NCBI RefSeq assembly: GCF_020215705.1
Contig: NZ_JAIWNB010000014.1
Location: forward strand, 124,001-188,000
DNA from: Nonomuraea aurantiaca
GTDB lineage: Bacteria > Actinomycetota > Actinomycetes > Streptosporangiales > Streptosporangiaceae
Direction of reading: 5' to 3'
DNA: 64,000 nucleotides
This document shows, piece after piece, positions 42,817 to 51,466 of the stretch. The notes under the pieces are model-generated. The model saw only the letters and a list, made by a program, of their open reading frames with translations. It searched no databases and was not told where the DNA came from. The position numbers were made by a program, and so were the translations under genes. How positions within the stretch are numbered: position 1 is the first letter of the stretch; each line of letters begins with the position of its first letter.

Positions 42817-43443
42817 TCAGGCATAGGTGAGCGCTTGCGCGAGCGTGTCGACGACCGGCAGCCCGGTCGCCTCCAGCTCGGCGCGCGTCGTCATGCCACC
42901 GGTGTAGAGGACGGCCCTGGCGCCCACGTGCTTGGCGGCGAGCCCGTCGTCGACGCTGTCGCCGATCACCAGGATCTCGCGGGCCTCGACGTCGATGGCC
43001 TCGATGTGCGCGGTCAGGTGCGCGGCCTTCTCGCCACCGGTCAGCCCCACCAGGCCGTCGACCCTGGTGAAGTGCCGGGTGATGCCGAAGGACTCGATCA
43101 GCGGCACCAGGTGGGTGTGCGGGGCCATCGAGCAGAGCGACTGGGTGCCCGTCCAGCTGGTGAGCGACAGCTCGGCGTCGGCGGCCAGCCGGCAGGCGAC
43201 GCTGAGGCGGAAGTAGTGCTCGTGGAAGCCGTTGTCGAGCAGCTCCCACTCGCCCTCGTTGAGCGGACGGCCGAGCAGCCGCTCGTAGGCGACCCAGATG
43301 GGTCGCGTGTAGACCGCGCGGAAGTCGTCAGCGGTCAGCGGCGGCAGCTCGTACGGCCTGAAGACCTCGTTGGTGGCCCCGACCACGGCGTCGATGTCGT
43401 GGAACAGCGTGCCGTTCCAGTCCCAGATGATGTGCTTTGTCAT
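42817..43443 (-). CDS. HAD phosphatase (phosphoglycolate phosphatase-like)
   Basis: The 208-residue protein has motif I IIWDWNGTLFHD (DxDxT type with Asn in the third place), a helical cap and the motif IV region EILVIGDSVDDGLAAKHVGA. It should dephosphorylate a small phosphorylated metabolite. The substrate is not evident. It lies 31 bases upstream of the Asn-type HAD on the same strand, so the two may be co-expressed. A palindrome stands just upstream of its start. Confidence 0.88.
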   Translation of the reverse strand: MTKHIIWDWNGTLFHDIDAVVGATNEVFRPYELPPLTADDFRAVYTRPIWVAYERLLGRPLNEGEWELLDNGFHEHYFRLSVACRLAADAELSLTSWTGTQSLCSMAPHTHLVPLIESFGITRHFTRVDGLVGLTGGEKAAHLTAHIEAIDVEAREILVIGDSVDDGLAAKHVGARAVLYTGGMTTRAELEATGLPVVDTLAQALTYA

Positions 43444-43455
43444 GTCACGATCAGT

Positions 43456-43484
43456 TTAACCGGGGGGTGTGACATCCCGGTTAA
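43456..43484. promoter_or_regulatory. Perfect inverted repeat upstream of the HAD gene
   Basis: TTAACCGGG (43456-43464) and CCCGGTTAA (43476-43484) flank 11 bases and begin 12 bases upstream of the HAD ATG. Symmetry and position suit an operator or a structured leader. Confidence 0.45.
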
Positions 43485-43498
43485 GGCTGGACGGCGAG

Positions 43499-43520
43499 GC
43501 CGCGGCCGGTCGGCCGCGGC
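43499..43520 (-). terminator. Hairpin downstream of the DUF2690 gene
   Basis: GCCGCGGCCG and CGGCCGCGGC are perfect 10-base arms around a GT. The stem lies 28 bases after the DUF2690 stop in the minus direction, with no T-run. It is a plausible transcript end separating the secreted-protein gene from the HAD pair. Confidence 0.55.
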
Positions 43521-43547
43521 TTCACCCGTGACTGCGGGTCAGACCCG

Positions 43548-44000
43548 CTAACCGCATGCCTTGGTGGTGCCGCCGGAGCCGTTCTGGCCGCCTCGGCCGC
43601 TGCCGAACACGACGCTGGCACTGCCCCAGGCGCACATGTTGTTGCCGTACATCATGTTGCCCCAGTGACGGCCGCCGTTGCCCTGCTTGAAGGAGAAGCG
43701 GTCGTACCCCTTGTCGGTGTAGACGCTGATGGTGCCGTGCGCGGACGAGGCCGTCCTGATCTCGATCCAGTTGGTCTTGCACCTGCCCGACCACCAGAGC
43801 TGGATCGTGCCGACCTTGCCGTCGATGCGGTTGCTCAGCGAGCCGGTCCGCACCACCTTGGCCGCGTTGCCACAGCCGGTCGTGTAGGGGTCCTTGTGAT
43901 CGTAGTAATTCCTGCCGGCCGCCTGCGCGCTCGCGGGGGAGATCGTGAGGAGGGCCGCCGCCACCGCGCCGACCGCGATGGCCGTCACTCGAAACTTCAC
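43548..44000 (-). CDS. Secreted DUF2690 protein
   Basis: The 150-residue protein starts at GTG 44000 behind AAGGAG, has a signal peptide (VTAIAVGAVAAALLTISPAS) cut near AQA-AG, and a DUF2690-like domain. That domain has CGNAAKVVRTGSL, GTIQLWWSGRCKTNWIEIRT and NNMCAWGSASVVFG. Three or four Cys in the mature part could form disulfides. DUF2690 proteins are exported actinobacterial proteins of unknown role. A longer frame to 44192 has no family similarity. Confidence 0.85.
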   Translation of the reverse strand: MKFRVTAIAVGAVAAALLTISPASAQAAGRNYYDHKDPYTTGCGNAAKVVRTGSLSNRIDGKVGTIQLWWSGRCKTNWIEIRTASSAHGTISVYTDKGYDRFSFKQGNGGRHWGNMMYGNNMCAWGSASVVFGSGRGGQNGSGGTTKACG

Positions 44001-44097
44001 TGGAACCGACTCCTTGGGTTCGGGATGGGGATCCGTCAGGACCTTAGCGAGAAGTTTCAAGAAAAGGTCAAGGTACTGTGAGCTATTTAACGTGTAC

Positions 44098-44610
44098 CTA
44101 ACGTGTCTGCAGCAGATCGGGAATCTCCTGCGTGGCGAACCACATGAGCTCGTGAGCCTCGGCGCCGTCCACGGTGAAGCGGGCGTCGTCATCGCCTTCG
44201 TCGGCGGCGGGGAGGGCGGCGACCGCGGCCTGGATGTCCGAAATCGCGTAGAGGTCGTCGACGTGGACCGCGGCCACCTTGCCCATCGGAACCGGCTCCG
44301 TCACGCGTACTCGGGCCCGTTCTTCCAGGTCGGCGCCCACGGAGAGCGTACCGTCGGGCACCTCGGCGACGACGACCACCCGCCGGGAGGACGCCTCGAC
44401 GCCGTCGGCGCGGTCGGCGGCCAGCCTGCGCAGCGAGGCGCGGGCGGCCTCCGTGAGAGCCACGTATTCGAGCTCCTCGGTGTCACCCGAGGCGTACCAC
44501 TCGGTCAGCGCGGGGGTCACCGCGTAGCCGGTCAGCGGGGCCGGGCCTAGCTCCCCCGCCTCGACCGCTCGGGCCAGCGCGGGGAGCGTGCACGGCAAAT
44601 AGACGCGCAT
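44098..44610 (-). CDS. Conserved hypothetical protein (DUF6912-like)
   Basis: The protein has about 170 residues, begins MRVYLPCTLPALARAVEAGE, and contains GYAVTPALTEWYASGDTEEL and EYVALTEAARASL. This resembles a small actinobacterial family of unknown function sometimes labelled DUF6912. It has no signal peptide or membrane segment. The start follows AAAGG and the gene lies 31 bases after the third HAD gene, so co-transcription is likely. Confidence 0.75.
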   Translation of the reverse strand: MRVYLPCTLPALARAVEAGELGPAPLTGYAVTPALTEWYASGDTEELEYVALTEAARASLRRLAADRADGVEASSRRVVVVAEVPDGTLSVGADLEERARVRVTEPVPMGKVAAVHVDDLYAISDIQAAVAALPAADEGDDDARFTVDGAEAHELMWFATQEIPDLLQTR

Positions 44611-44641
44611 CACGAACCTTTCACAGCGTGCAGGGGCTCTA

Positions 44642-45286
44642 TCATGCCCGTCGCAACGGAAGTTGGAGCAGAGTCTCGAGTTCCGCGATGGTCGAATCGG
44701 CGTCGCGATGGTGGATGCCCGCCATGCCGAGGCCCCGAGCGGCCATGATGTTGATCTCGATGTCGTCGATGAACACGCACGCCTCGCCGGGCAGCCCGAC
44801 CCGGCCGAGCGCGTGCTCGAAGATGCGCGGCTCCGGCTTGCGCATGCCGACCTCTCCGGAGATCACGACCGCGTCGAAGAGCTCGTCCCAGTCGTCCCGG
44901 GGATAGACGTTGGACCAGGAGTTGGACAGCAGGCACGTCTTGACGCCGTTGCGCTTGACGTCGCGCAGCATGTCGTACATCGCGTCGACCCGCTCGAAGC
45001 CCGCGAACATCCGCTCCAGCAGCCCTTCGGCCGCGGGCGACACCCCGTCGACGGTCAGCAGCCGGGCGGCCAGGTCGCGCTCGAACGCGGCCCCGTCGAT
45101 CTCCCCGCGCTCCAGCGCGTTCACGACGCTCTCCTGCTCGCCGCCGTAGGCCTGGTCGATCAGCTCGCGCATGACGGATCGGTAGTGGCGGTCGTCGATG
45201 CGGTCCGCCTCGATCCACTTGCCGATGGAGACGGAGAGACTGGTGGTGAGCACGCCGCCCCAGTCGATCAGTACCCCTGTGATCAA
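44642..45286 (-). CDS. HAD-IA family hydrolase
   Basis: The 214-residue protein has motif I VLIDWGGVLT (DxG variant common in the HAD-IA subgroup), motif II CLLSNSW, and VGMRKPEPRIFEHALGRVG with the motif III Lys. Motif IV is CVFIDDIEINI. It should be a small-molecule phosphatase or dehalogenase-like enzyme. ATG 45286 is preceded by AAGGAGGGGCC. Confidence 0.88.
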   Translation of the reverse strand: MITGVLIDWGGVLTTSLSVSIGKWIEADRIDDRHYRSVMRELIDQAYGGEQESVVNALERGEIDGAAFERDLAARLLTVDGVSPAAEGLLERMFAGFERVDAMYDMLRDVKRNGVKTCLLSNSWSNVYPRDDWDELFDAVVISGEVGMRKPEPRIFEHALGRVGLPGEACVFIDDIEINIMAARGLGMAGIHHRDADSTIAELETLLQLPLRRA

Positions 45287-45368
45287 GGCCCCTCCTTGGA
45301 ATCCCGTTCTAGGGTAGTTGAGCGTCGCACATCACCCGCAGACCCACACAAACCCCAGCTAAAGGGCG

Positions 45369-45405
45369 GCTCAAATTCCCTGACCATGGTCAGGTTCCCT
45401 TGAGC
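45369..45405 (-). terminator. Composite palindrome after the GH3 gene
   Basis: The perfect palindrome CTGACCATGGTCAG (45380-45393) is nested inside outer arms GCTCAA and TTGAGC. It starts about 20 bases after the GH3 stop on the minus strand and is the likely transcript end. An operator for the HAD gene downstream is the alternative. Confidence 0.45.
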
Positions 45406-45425
45406 TGACCCCACGGAGGACCGCG

Positions 45426-46715
45426 CTAGCGGGCGGCGCGGGCGGCCACCTTGCGGTGCTCCGCGCTGCGGAGCACCTTGGCCGCCTGCGCGGCCGACGC
45501 CACGGGCGCCTTGGGCAGCAGGCCGCGGGCCTGCTTGAGCTTGAGCAGCCGCGTCACCGACTGGTCGAGCCGCTGCGGCGAGATCTTGCCCGACTTCACC
45601 GCCGCCAGCACCGCGTTGTAGGCCACGGGCAGGTTGTTCGGCATGAGCAGCAGGTCGGCACCCGCCTGGATGGCTCGTACGGGGATCTCGGCGTCGTTGT
45701 ACTTCTTGCGCACCCCGTCCATGTTGAGCGCGTCCGTGGAGATCACGCCCTGGAAGCCGAGCTTGTTGCGGAGCAGCCCGGTCAGGATGGGCTTGGACAG
45801 CGTCGCGGGGTCACGTGACGGGTCGAGCTTGGGGAAGACGATGTGCGCGCTCATCACGGCGTCGACGCCGGCGGCGATCGCGGCCTTGAACGGCGGCGCG
45901 TCGATCCGCTCCCACTGCTCCTTCGTGTGCTTGATCACCGGCAGCCCGGTGTGGCTGTCGATGTTGGTGTCGCCGTGGCCGGGGAAGTGCTTGGCGGTGG
46001 CGGCGACCTTGGCGTCGTTGAAGCCCTTGACCGACGCGGCCACCATCTTGGCCACCTCGCCGGGCTGGTCGCCGAAGGCGCGCTTGCCGATGACCGGGTT
46101 CCTCGGGTCGATGTTCACGTCGGCGACCGGGGCGAAGTCCAGGTTGACGCCGACCGCGCGCAGCTCCTCGCCGGTGGCCCTGGCCACGGCTCGCGCGTTC
46201 GCGGTGTCCTTGGTCGAGCCTATGACCGAGGCGCCGGGGAAGTCGGTCATCAGCGCGCCCATCCTGGACACCAGGCCGTTCTCCTGGTCGGTGCCGATCA
46301 GGAGCGGCACGTCCTTCGACGCCTGCTGCAGCCCGTTGGTCAGGTCGACGACCTGGCCGACGCTTTGGATGTTCGCCGGGAAGAGGATCACGCCGCCGAG
46401 GTGGTATTTGGCGACCACCTTGGCGGGGGTCTGCGCGCCGTATCTCGCCTGGTTCTCGCCCGACACGCTGCCGGGGCCCGTGCCGTACAGGACGGGCATG
46501 AACAGCTGGCCGACCTTCTCCTCCACGCTCATCTTCGACAGGACCCGCGACAACCCGCCGCCCTCGCCGGCCGACGACGAGCTCTGCTGAACCGTCGACG
46601 GCGGCGCCACCTCCGGCCGGGTCGCCGGAGCCGCACCCGCCGGGCCGCCACCTCCGCCGGCGCATGCCGCGAGAGCCATCACGAGGAGCCCAGCCGTGCC
46701 TGTCCGTCGAAACAT
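45426..46715 (-). CDS. Beta-N-acetylhexosaminidase-type GH3 lipoprotein
   Basis: The protein has about 430 residues and a lipoprotein signal MFRRTGTAGLLVMALAAC. The NagZ-like GH3 barrel follows, with LLIGTDQENGLVSRMG, the catalytic loop AKHFPGHGDTNIDSHTGLP (Asp/His acid-base dyad) and nucleophile segment VISTDALNMDGV. It should release GlcNAc from muropeptides or chitooligosaccharides outside the cell. The adjacent GlcNAc PTS genes make it a good supplier of their sugar. ATGs at 46733 and 46754 are also open. Confidence 0.93.
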   Translation of the reverse strand: MFRRTGTAGLLVMALAACAGGGGGPAGAAPATRPEVAPPSTVQQSSSSAGEGGGLSRVLSKMSVEEKVGQLFMPVLYGTGPGSVSGENQARYGAQTPAKVVAKYHLGGVILFPANIQSVGQVVDLTNGLQQASKDVPLLIGTDQENGLVSRMGALMTDFPGASVIGSTKDTANARAVARATGEELRAVGVNLDFAPVADVNIDPRNPVIGKRAFGDQPGEVAKMVAASVKGFNDAKVAATAKHFPGHGDTNIDSHTGLPVIKHTKEQWERIDAPPFKAAIAAGVDAVMSAHIVFPKLDPSRDPATLSKPILTGLLRNKLGFQGVISTDALNMDGVRKKYNDAEIPVRAIQAGADLLLMPNNLPVAYNAVLAAVKSGKISPQRLDQSVTRLLKLKQARGLLPKAPVASAAQAAKVLRSAEHRKVAARAAR

Positions 46716-46788
46716 GCTCTCAAAGGTATCCATGCCGCGGGACCCCTGAGTCACGCAGCTGACAAATGCCCTCTTCCTCCCGGTCCGG

Positions 46789-48501
46789 TCAGAGCCCCAG
46801 CTCGACGAGGCCCGGCAGGTGGGAGCGGGCCGCCGCGCGGGCGTGCGCCGCCGTAGCCGCTCCCCGCGCGGCCTGCGCGGCGAGCTGACACTGGTCGAGT
46901 GTGTGCGCCCCCAGCCCGGTCCGTACGGCGGGCAGCGCGGCGGCCCCCATGGACAGCGTCGACACCCCGAGCCCCACGAGCACGCAGGCCATGGCCGGAT
47001 CGGCGGCCGACTCCCCGCAGACGCCGCACGGTTTGCCGTTGTCGGAGGCGGCCGTCGCGGTCATGGCGACCAGGTCGAGCAGCGCGGGCTGCCACGGGTC
47101 CTGCAGCGAGCCCAGCGCGGCGGAGTGGCGGTCGGCGGCGAAGGCGTACTGCGCCAGGTCGTTGGTCCCGATCGACACGAAGTCGACCACGGTGACCAGG
47201 CTCTCCGCCCGCAGTGCCGCCGCCGGGATCTCGATCATCACGCCCGCCTGCGGGAGCCCCCTGGCGTGGCAGGCGTCGGCGAACCAGTGGGCCTCCTTGG
47301 CCGTGGCGACCATCGGAGCCATCACCTGGAGCTCGGCCGCCGCCGCACTGACGCGCACCGCACCCGACCGGTTCACCGCCGCCGCCACGGACAGCGCCTC
47401 CAGCTGGGCGGCCATCACCTCGGGATACCTCTCGAACAGCCGCAGGCCGCGCTCGCCCAGGGCCGGGTTCGGCTCGGGTGCGGCGGACGGCAGGAACGCC
47501 AGCGGTTTGTCGGCTCCGGCGTCCAGCGTCCGCACCACCACCTTGCCGCCGGGAAACGCGGCCAGCGCCGCCCGGTAGGCCGCCTCCTGCTCCGCCACGG
47601 ACGGCGCCTCGGTCCGCCCCAGGAACAGGAACTCGGTCCGGTACAGCCCCACACCCTCGGCCCCGGCGGCCAGCGCCTCGTCTAGATCGTCCGGGCCGCC
47701 GATGTTGGCCAGCAGCTGCACCCGGAAGTCGTCCAAGGTCCGGCCGGGGCCGCCGGTCGTCATGCGTCGCCGCCGGGCGTCGTGGGCGCTGACGTGCCGG
47801 GCGATGTCGGACTCGGTGGGCTCCAGCCGTACTTCCCCGGTGTTGCCGTCGACCAGCACCCGGGTGCCGGCCGGGATCTCCGTCGCGCCCGGACAGGCCA
47901 CGACGGCGGGCACGCCCATCGCCCTGGACAGGATCGCGGTGTGGCTGGTCGGCCCGCCGGCCTCGGTCACGAACGCGGCCACGGCGTCCTTCGACAGCAA
48001 CGCGGTGTCGGCGGGCGCCAGATCAACGGCGATCAGCACGTACGGCTCACCCGCGCCCGGAACGGGCGGCGGGGCCGGCAGGGGGTGGCCCGTGAGGCGG
48101 GCGATCACGCGGTCCCTGATGTCGTCCAGGTCGGCGACCCGCTCGCCGAGGTACCCACCCGCACTCACCAGCATGTCCCGATATTTCGCGAAAGCTTGGT
48201 AAACCGCGCGGGGGGCCGCGATCCCCTCGTCGATCAGGGCCTTGACCCCGACCACCAGCCCGGGGTCCTCGGCGATCAGCGCCTGGGCCTTGAGGATCTC
48301 CTTGGCCTCGCCGCCGGCCCGGTTGCCCCGGGCCTCCAGCTCCCCCGCGACCTGTCCGAGCGCCGCCACCGCGCGTTCGCGCTCCGGCTCCGGCGGGCCC
48401 TCGTACGTGGAACCGGCGGGGGGCTCGGGGACGGCCCCGGTCAGCACGTACGCGGGACCCGTCCCGATCCCCGGGCTGACCCCGGCCCCCCGCAGGTTCA
48501 C
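46789..48501 (-). CDS. ptsI: Phosphoenolpyruvate-protein phosphotransferase (PTS enzyme I)
   Basis: Enzyme I takes phosphate from PEP and passes it to HPr. The 570-residue protein has the phospho-His segment GGPTSHTAILSRAMGVPAVV (His187), VGLYRTEFLFLGR, and the PEP-binding C-terminal barrel with IEIPAAAL and FVSIGTNDLAQYAFAADR then a late CGVCGESAADP. It starts at a GTG that overlaps the HPr stop (GTGA). It is the last gene of the EIIB-EIIA-HPr-EI series. Confidence 0.97.
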   Translation of the reverse strand: MNLRGAGVSPGIGTGPAYVLTGAVPEPPAGSTYEGPPEPERERAVAALGQVAGELEARGNRAGGEAKEILKAQALIAEDPGLVVGVKALIDEGIAAPRAVYQAFAKYRDMLVSAGGYLGERVADLDDIRDRVIARLTGHPLPAPPPVPGAGEPYVLIAVDLAPADTALLSKDAVAAFVTEAGGPTSHTAILSRAMGVPAVVACPGATEIPAGTRVLVDGNTGEVRLEPTESDIARHVSAHDARRRRMTTGGPGRTLDDFRVQLLANIGGPDDLDEALAAGAEGVGLYRTEFLFLGRTEAPSVAEQEAAYRAALAAFPGGKVVVRTLDAGADKPLAFLPSAAPEPNPALGERGLRLFERYPEVMAAQLEALSVAAAVNRSGAVRVSAAAAELQVMAPMVATAKEAHWFADACHARGLPQAGVMIEIPAAALRAESLVTVVDFVSIGTNDLAQYAFAADRHSAALGSLQDPWQPALLDLVAMTATAASDNGKPCGVCGESAADPAMACVLVGLGVSTLSMGAAALPAVRTGLGAHTLDQCQLAAQAARGAATAAHARAAARSHLPGLVELGL

Positions 48502-48758
48502 GGTGTCCCGGCGATCGCCGCCAGTGCGTCGAGCACCTCGTCGGCGCCCTCACCCTCGGCCTTGATCACGATGTCCTCGCCCTGCCGGACGTCCAGCCCC
48601 AGGATCTGCAGGATGCTCTTGCCGTTGACGGGCTGGCCGCTCACCCCTTTGCTCACGGTGATGTCCATCGGGGCCTTGACGGCGGTCTGCACGAATGTCG
48701 CCGCCGGGCGGGCATGCAGGCCCACTTCCGCCGCCACGGTGACCTTGCGCTCGGCCAT
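48498..48758 (-). CDS. ptsH: Phosphocarrier protein HPr
   Basis: The 86-residue protein has EVGLHARPAATFVQ with the phosphorylated His15, and NGKSILQILGLDVRQGEDI with the Ser46 position kept. The start MAERKVTV is preceded by GGAGGAG; a longer frame to 48830 is not used. It carries phosphate from enzyme I to the EIIA protein encoded 62 bases upstream. Confidence 0.97.
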   Translation of the reverse strand: MAERKVTVAAEVGLHARPAATFVQTAVKAPMDITVSKGVSGQPVNGKSILQILGLDVRQGEDIVIKAEGEGADEVLDALAAIAGTP

Positions 48759-48820
48759 GTACTCCTCCTTGTCCAACCGGTCCGGACCACCCGGCCCCGG
48801 CGCTGGTCCCACAGCTCTGT

Positions 48821-49267
48821 CTAGTCCCACAGGAAAAGCTCGTCGCCGGCGTGCACGGGCCCGCCGGCCATGGCCGTCACCGCACCGGTGGGCGCGTCGA
48901 GCGCGACCACCGGGCAGACCGGCGAGCGGCCACCGGCCTCGATCGCCGCCGGGTCCCAGGCCACCACGGGCTGGCCCGCGCGGACTCTGTCGCCCTCGGC
49001 AGCCAGCAACTCGAAGCCCTTCCCCTTCAGCTGGACCGTGTCGATGCCCAGATGCACCAGCACGCCTTTGCCGTCATCCCCGACGATGACATAGGCATGC
49101 GGATGCAATTTCATGATTTTTCCGGTTATTGGGGCTACGGCCTTGCCGGGTTCCCTCGCCGGATCGATCGCCGTTCCCGGCCCCACCATGCCCGCGGAGA
49201 ACACCGGGTCGGGCACCGCCGACAGCCCCACGGCCACCCCCTCGACCGGGGCGAGAACAGTCGTCAT
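48821..49267 (-). CDS. crr: PTS EIIA component, glucose family (Crr-like)
   Basis: The 148-residue protein has the EIIA-Glc fold markers VFSAGMVGPGTAIDP, KLHPHAYVIVGDDG (His57) and GVLVHLGIDTVQLKGKGF (active His72). It takes phosphate from HPr and passes it to the EIIB protein. It lies 11 bases after the EIIB gene. Confidence 0.95.
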   Translation of the reverse strand: MTTVLAPVEGVAVGLSAVPDPVFSAGMVGPGTAIDPAREPGKAVAPITGKIMKLHPHAYVIVGDDGKGVLVHLGIDTVQLKGKGFELLAAEGDRVRAGQPVVAWDPAAIEAGGRSPVCPVVALDAPTGAVTAMAGGPVHAGDELFLWD

Positions 49268-49278
49268 GGTCTCGCCCT

Positions 49279-49515
49279 CTAGCCGATGATGTCCTCGATG
49301 TCGCTGGCGATCGTGTCCGCCTCGGGCCCGACGACGACCTGCACCACGTTGCCCGCGGCCATGACGCCGTGCGCGCCCGCCGCCTTGAGCGCGGCCTGGT
49401 CGACCTTGGAGACGTCACGCACCTCCGTACGCAACCGGGTGATGCAGGGTTCGATGTCGATGATGTTGCCCGCACCGCCGAGCCCCGCGATGATCGCGCT
49501 GGCATCAGCCGCCAT
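49279..49515 (-). CDS. PTS EIIB component, glucose/GlcNAc family
   Basis: The 78-residue protein has IIDIEPCITRLRTEV with the phosphorylated Cys24 and MAAGNVVQVVVGPEA. The start at ATG 49515 follows GGAGGACGG. It is encoded as a free-standing domain, as is EIIA, while the membrane EIIC lies about 2 kb away on the other strand. Together they make one GlcNAc-type permease. Confidence 0.95.
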   Translation of the reverse strand: MAADASAIIAGLGGAGNIIDIEPCITRLRTEVRDVSKVDQAALKAAGAHGVMAAGNVVQVVVGPEADTIASDIEDIIG

Positions 49516-49525
49516 CCGTCCTCCT

Positions 49526-49537
49526 CGTAACGTTACG
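49526..49537. promoter_or_regulatory. 12-base palindrome upstream of the EIIB gene
   Basis: CGTAACGTTACG is a perfect palindrome about ten bases upstream of the EIIB start, overlapping none of the SIS coding sequence. It could be an operator within the PTS cluster. It does not match the DasR site. Confidence 0.3.
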
Positions 49538-49550
49538 ACCAGGCTAAACG

Positions 49551-50588
49551 TCAGTCGGTCTGGGTCACCTTGTTGAGCCCGCGCGGCGCGTCGGGGTCGA
49601 TGCCCAGCTTCCGGGCCAGCGCCTCGGTGAGCAACTGCCCCGGCACGATGAGACCCATGGGCGCCACCCACTCGGGCAGGTCGGGGCCGTTGAGCGCCGC
49701 CGTACCCGCGTGGGCCAGTGCCGGGCCGCCGCCGATGGTGAAGGCCGCGGCGCCCGCGGCGACGACGCGCTCGGCGAGCGCGACCGTCCCGGACAGCGTC
49801 GGGCTGTTCTCGGCGGCGACCAGCAGGGCAGGGGTGTCGGCGTCGACCACGGCGATCGGCCCGTGCAGCAGGTCGGCGTACGACAGGCCCATGGCGTGCA
49901 GGTAGCACGCCTCCTTGAGCTTGAGCGCGGTCTCCAGCGCGGTGGAGAAGGCCAGCCCGCGCGCGGAGACCACGGCCCCCTGCTTGTCGGCCAGGCCCTC
50001 GACGACCGCGTCGAGGTCGCCCGGCTCGGCGATCAGCTTCTCCACCGCGTCCGGGACCCGCTGCAGGTCGGCCGCGTCCACGTCGGCGCCGAGGCCGAGC
50101 GCGAGCACGGCCAGCGCGGCGAGCTGGGTGGTGTAGGTCTTGGTGGCGGGGACCGCCTTCTCCTCGCCCGCCAGCGTGCACAGCGCCAGGTCGGCGGCCT
50201 GGGCGAGCGGGCTGTCCGGGCCGCCGTTGGTCACGCCGACCGTGCTGGCGCCACAGTCCTTGGCCCAGGTCAGCGTCTCGACGATCTCCTCGGTCCGGCC
50301 GGACTGCGAGATGGCGACGGCCAGCACGCCGTCGAGATCCAGCTTGCGCTTGTACGTCGTCGCGACGGACGGGGCGGCGAGCGCGGCCAGCCGCCCAGCG
50401 TGCGCTTCGACCAGGTAGCGGCCGTAGACTGCGGCATTGTCGGAGGTGCCACGCGCGATGAACAGGAGCTGCCGGGTCCGCTCGCCCAGTGCTCTCACCT
50501 CGTCGACCCTGGGGAGCAGAGAGTCGAGCGTGGCCCGCAGCGCCTCGGGCTGCTCGGCGATCTCGCTGCGCATCTTGGTGGTCATCAT
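49551..50588 (-). CDS. Tandem SIS-domain sugar-phosphate isomerase/deaminase
   Basis: The 345-residue protein has two SIS domains: FIARGTSDNAAVYGRYLVEA and AISQSGRTEEIVETLTWAKD in the first, and ARGLAFSTALETALKLKEAC in the second. It lacks the glutaminase domain of GlmS. It probably converts glucosamine-6-phosphate to fructose-6-phosphate and ammonium (NagB-II/AgaS type), feeding PTS-derived GlcNAc into glycolysis. It shares a divergent promoter region with the DasR-like gene, with the dre palindrome in between. Confidence 0.9.
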   Translation of the reverse strand: MMTTKMRSEIAEQPEALRATLDSLLPRVDEVRALGERTRQLLFIARGTSDNAAVYGRYLVEAHAGRLAALAAPSVATTYKRKLDLDGVLAVAISQSGRTEEIVETLTWAKDCGASTVGVTNGGPDSPLAQAADLALCTLAGEEKAVPATKTYTTQLAALAVLALGLGADVDAADLQRVPDAVEKLIAEPGDLDAVVEGLADKQGAVVSARGLAFSTALETALKLKEACYLHAMGLSYADLLHGPIAVVDADTPALLVAAENSPTLSGTVALAERVVAAGAAAFTIGGGPALAHAGTAALNGPDLPEWVAPMGLIVPGQLLTEALARKLGIDPDAPRGLNKVTQTD

Positions 50589-50633
50589 CCCTCAAATCGT
50601 TACCGTGCAGACTTGACCCTGTTTTACGACATG

Positions 50634-50655
50634 TGGTCTAGTCCGGACTAGACCA
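50634..50655. promoter_or_regulatory. Double DasR-type operator (dre)
   Basis: The 22-base site is perfectly symmetric: TGGTCTAGTCC followed at once by its exact reverse complement. Each half holds the TGGTCTAG core of the DasR responsive element known from Streptomyces (consensus core TGGTCTAGACCA). It lies 46 bases from both the SIS start and the regulator start, so it can control both directions. Confidence 0.8.
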
Positions 50656-50701
50656 GTACGAACCATAGCCCATTGCCCAGGTCAGATCGAGGGGAGGATC
50701 C

Positions 50702-51442
50702 GTGGCACACATCGATCCGGACAGCCCGGTGCCCAAGTACTTCCAGCTGCGCGAGATCCTGCTGGATCTGATCGACAGCGACGAGCTGAGCATCGGCGCC
50801 GCCATCCCGTCGGAGCGCGAGCTCTGCCAGCGCTTCGGCCTGTCCAGGATGACAGTCCGGCAGGCGGTCGACCACCTGGTGTCCGAGGGCCGCCTGCACC
50901 GGGTGCCGGGCAAGGGCACGTTCGTGGCCAGACCCAAGATCGAGCTCGCGCTGCAGCTCACGTCGTTCAGCGACGACATGCGGGCGCGCGGCATGGAGCC
51001 GGGCTCGCGCGACCTCGACCGGCGGGTCGTCCGCGCGAGCGCCCACCTGGCCAAGGAGCTGGGCATCCAGCCGGGTGAGGAAGTGCACTTCATCGAGCGG
51101 CTGCGCACCGCTGACGGCGAGCCGTTGTCCATCGAGCGCGCGCACATCCCGGTCAAGCTCGCTCCCGACCTGGCCGAGCACGACCTGTCGGGCAGGTCGC
51201 TCTACGAGCTGCTGGAGAGCCGCTACGGGCTGGTCATGGACGCCGGCGAGCTGACCATCGACGGGGGCATCGCCGATCCGAGCGACGCCGATCTGCTCAA
51301 GCTCCCCCGGGGCGGGGCCGTACTACTGTTGCAGCGCAGATCCTTCTCCGGCGGCATCTGCGCGGAGCTGGGCGTGTCCACCTATCGCGCGGACCGCTAC
51401 CAGCTGCGCACCATTCTGGAAATGCCCACCAGACGGGGCTGA
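50702..51442 (+). CDS. dasR: GntR/HutC-family regulator, DasR-like
   Basis: The 246-residue protein has the GntR winged helix (AAIPSERELCQRFGLSRMTV then RQAVDHLVSEGRLHRVPGKG, about 33-72) and a UTRA effector domain (about 90-240). In DasR this domain binds glucosamine-6-phosphate. The GTG start follows GGGGAGG. Its operator and its PTS neighbours support a role as GlcNAc-regulon repressor. In Streptomyces, DasR also links chitin/GlcNAc supply to development and antibiotic genes. Confidence 0.9.
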   Translation: MAHIDPDSPVPKYFQLREILLDLIDSDELSIGAAIPSERELCQRFGLSRMTVRQAVDHLVSEGRLHRVPGKGTFVARPKIELALQLTSFSDDMRARGMEPGSRDLDRRVVRASAHLAKELGIQPGEEVHFIERLRTADGEPLSIERAHIPVKLAPDLAEHDLSGRSLYELLESRYGLVMDAGELTIDGGIADPSDADLLKLPRGGAVLLLQRRSFSGGICAELGVSTYRADRYQLRTILEMPTRRG

Positions 51443-51466
51443 GGGCCCGACCCGGAGGAACGCCCG

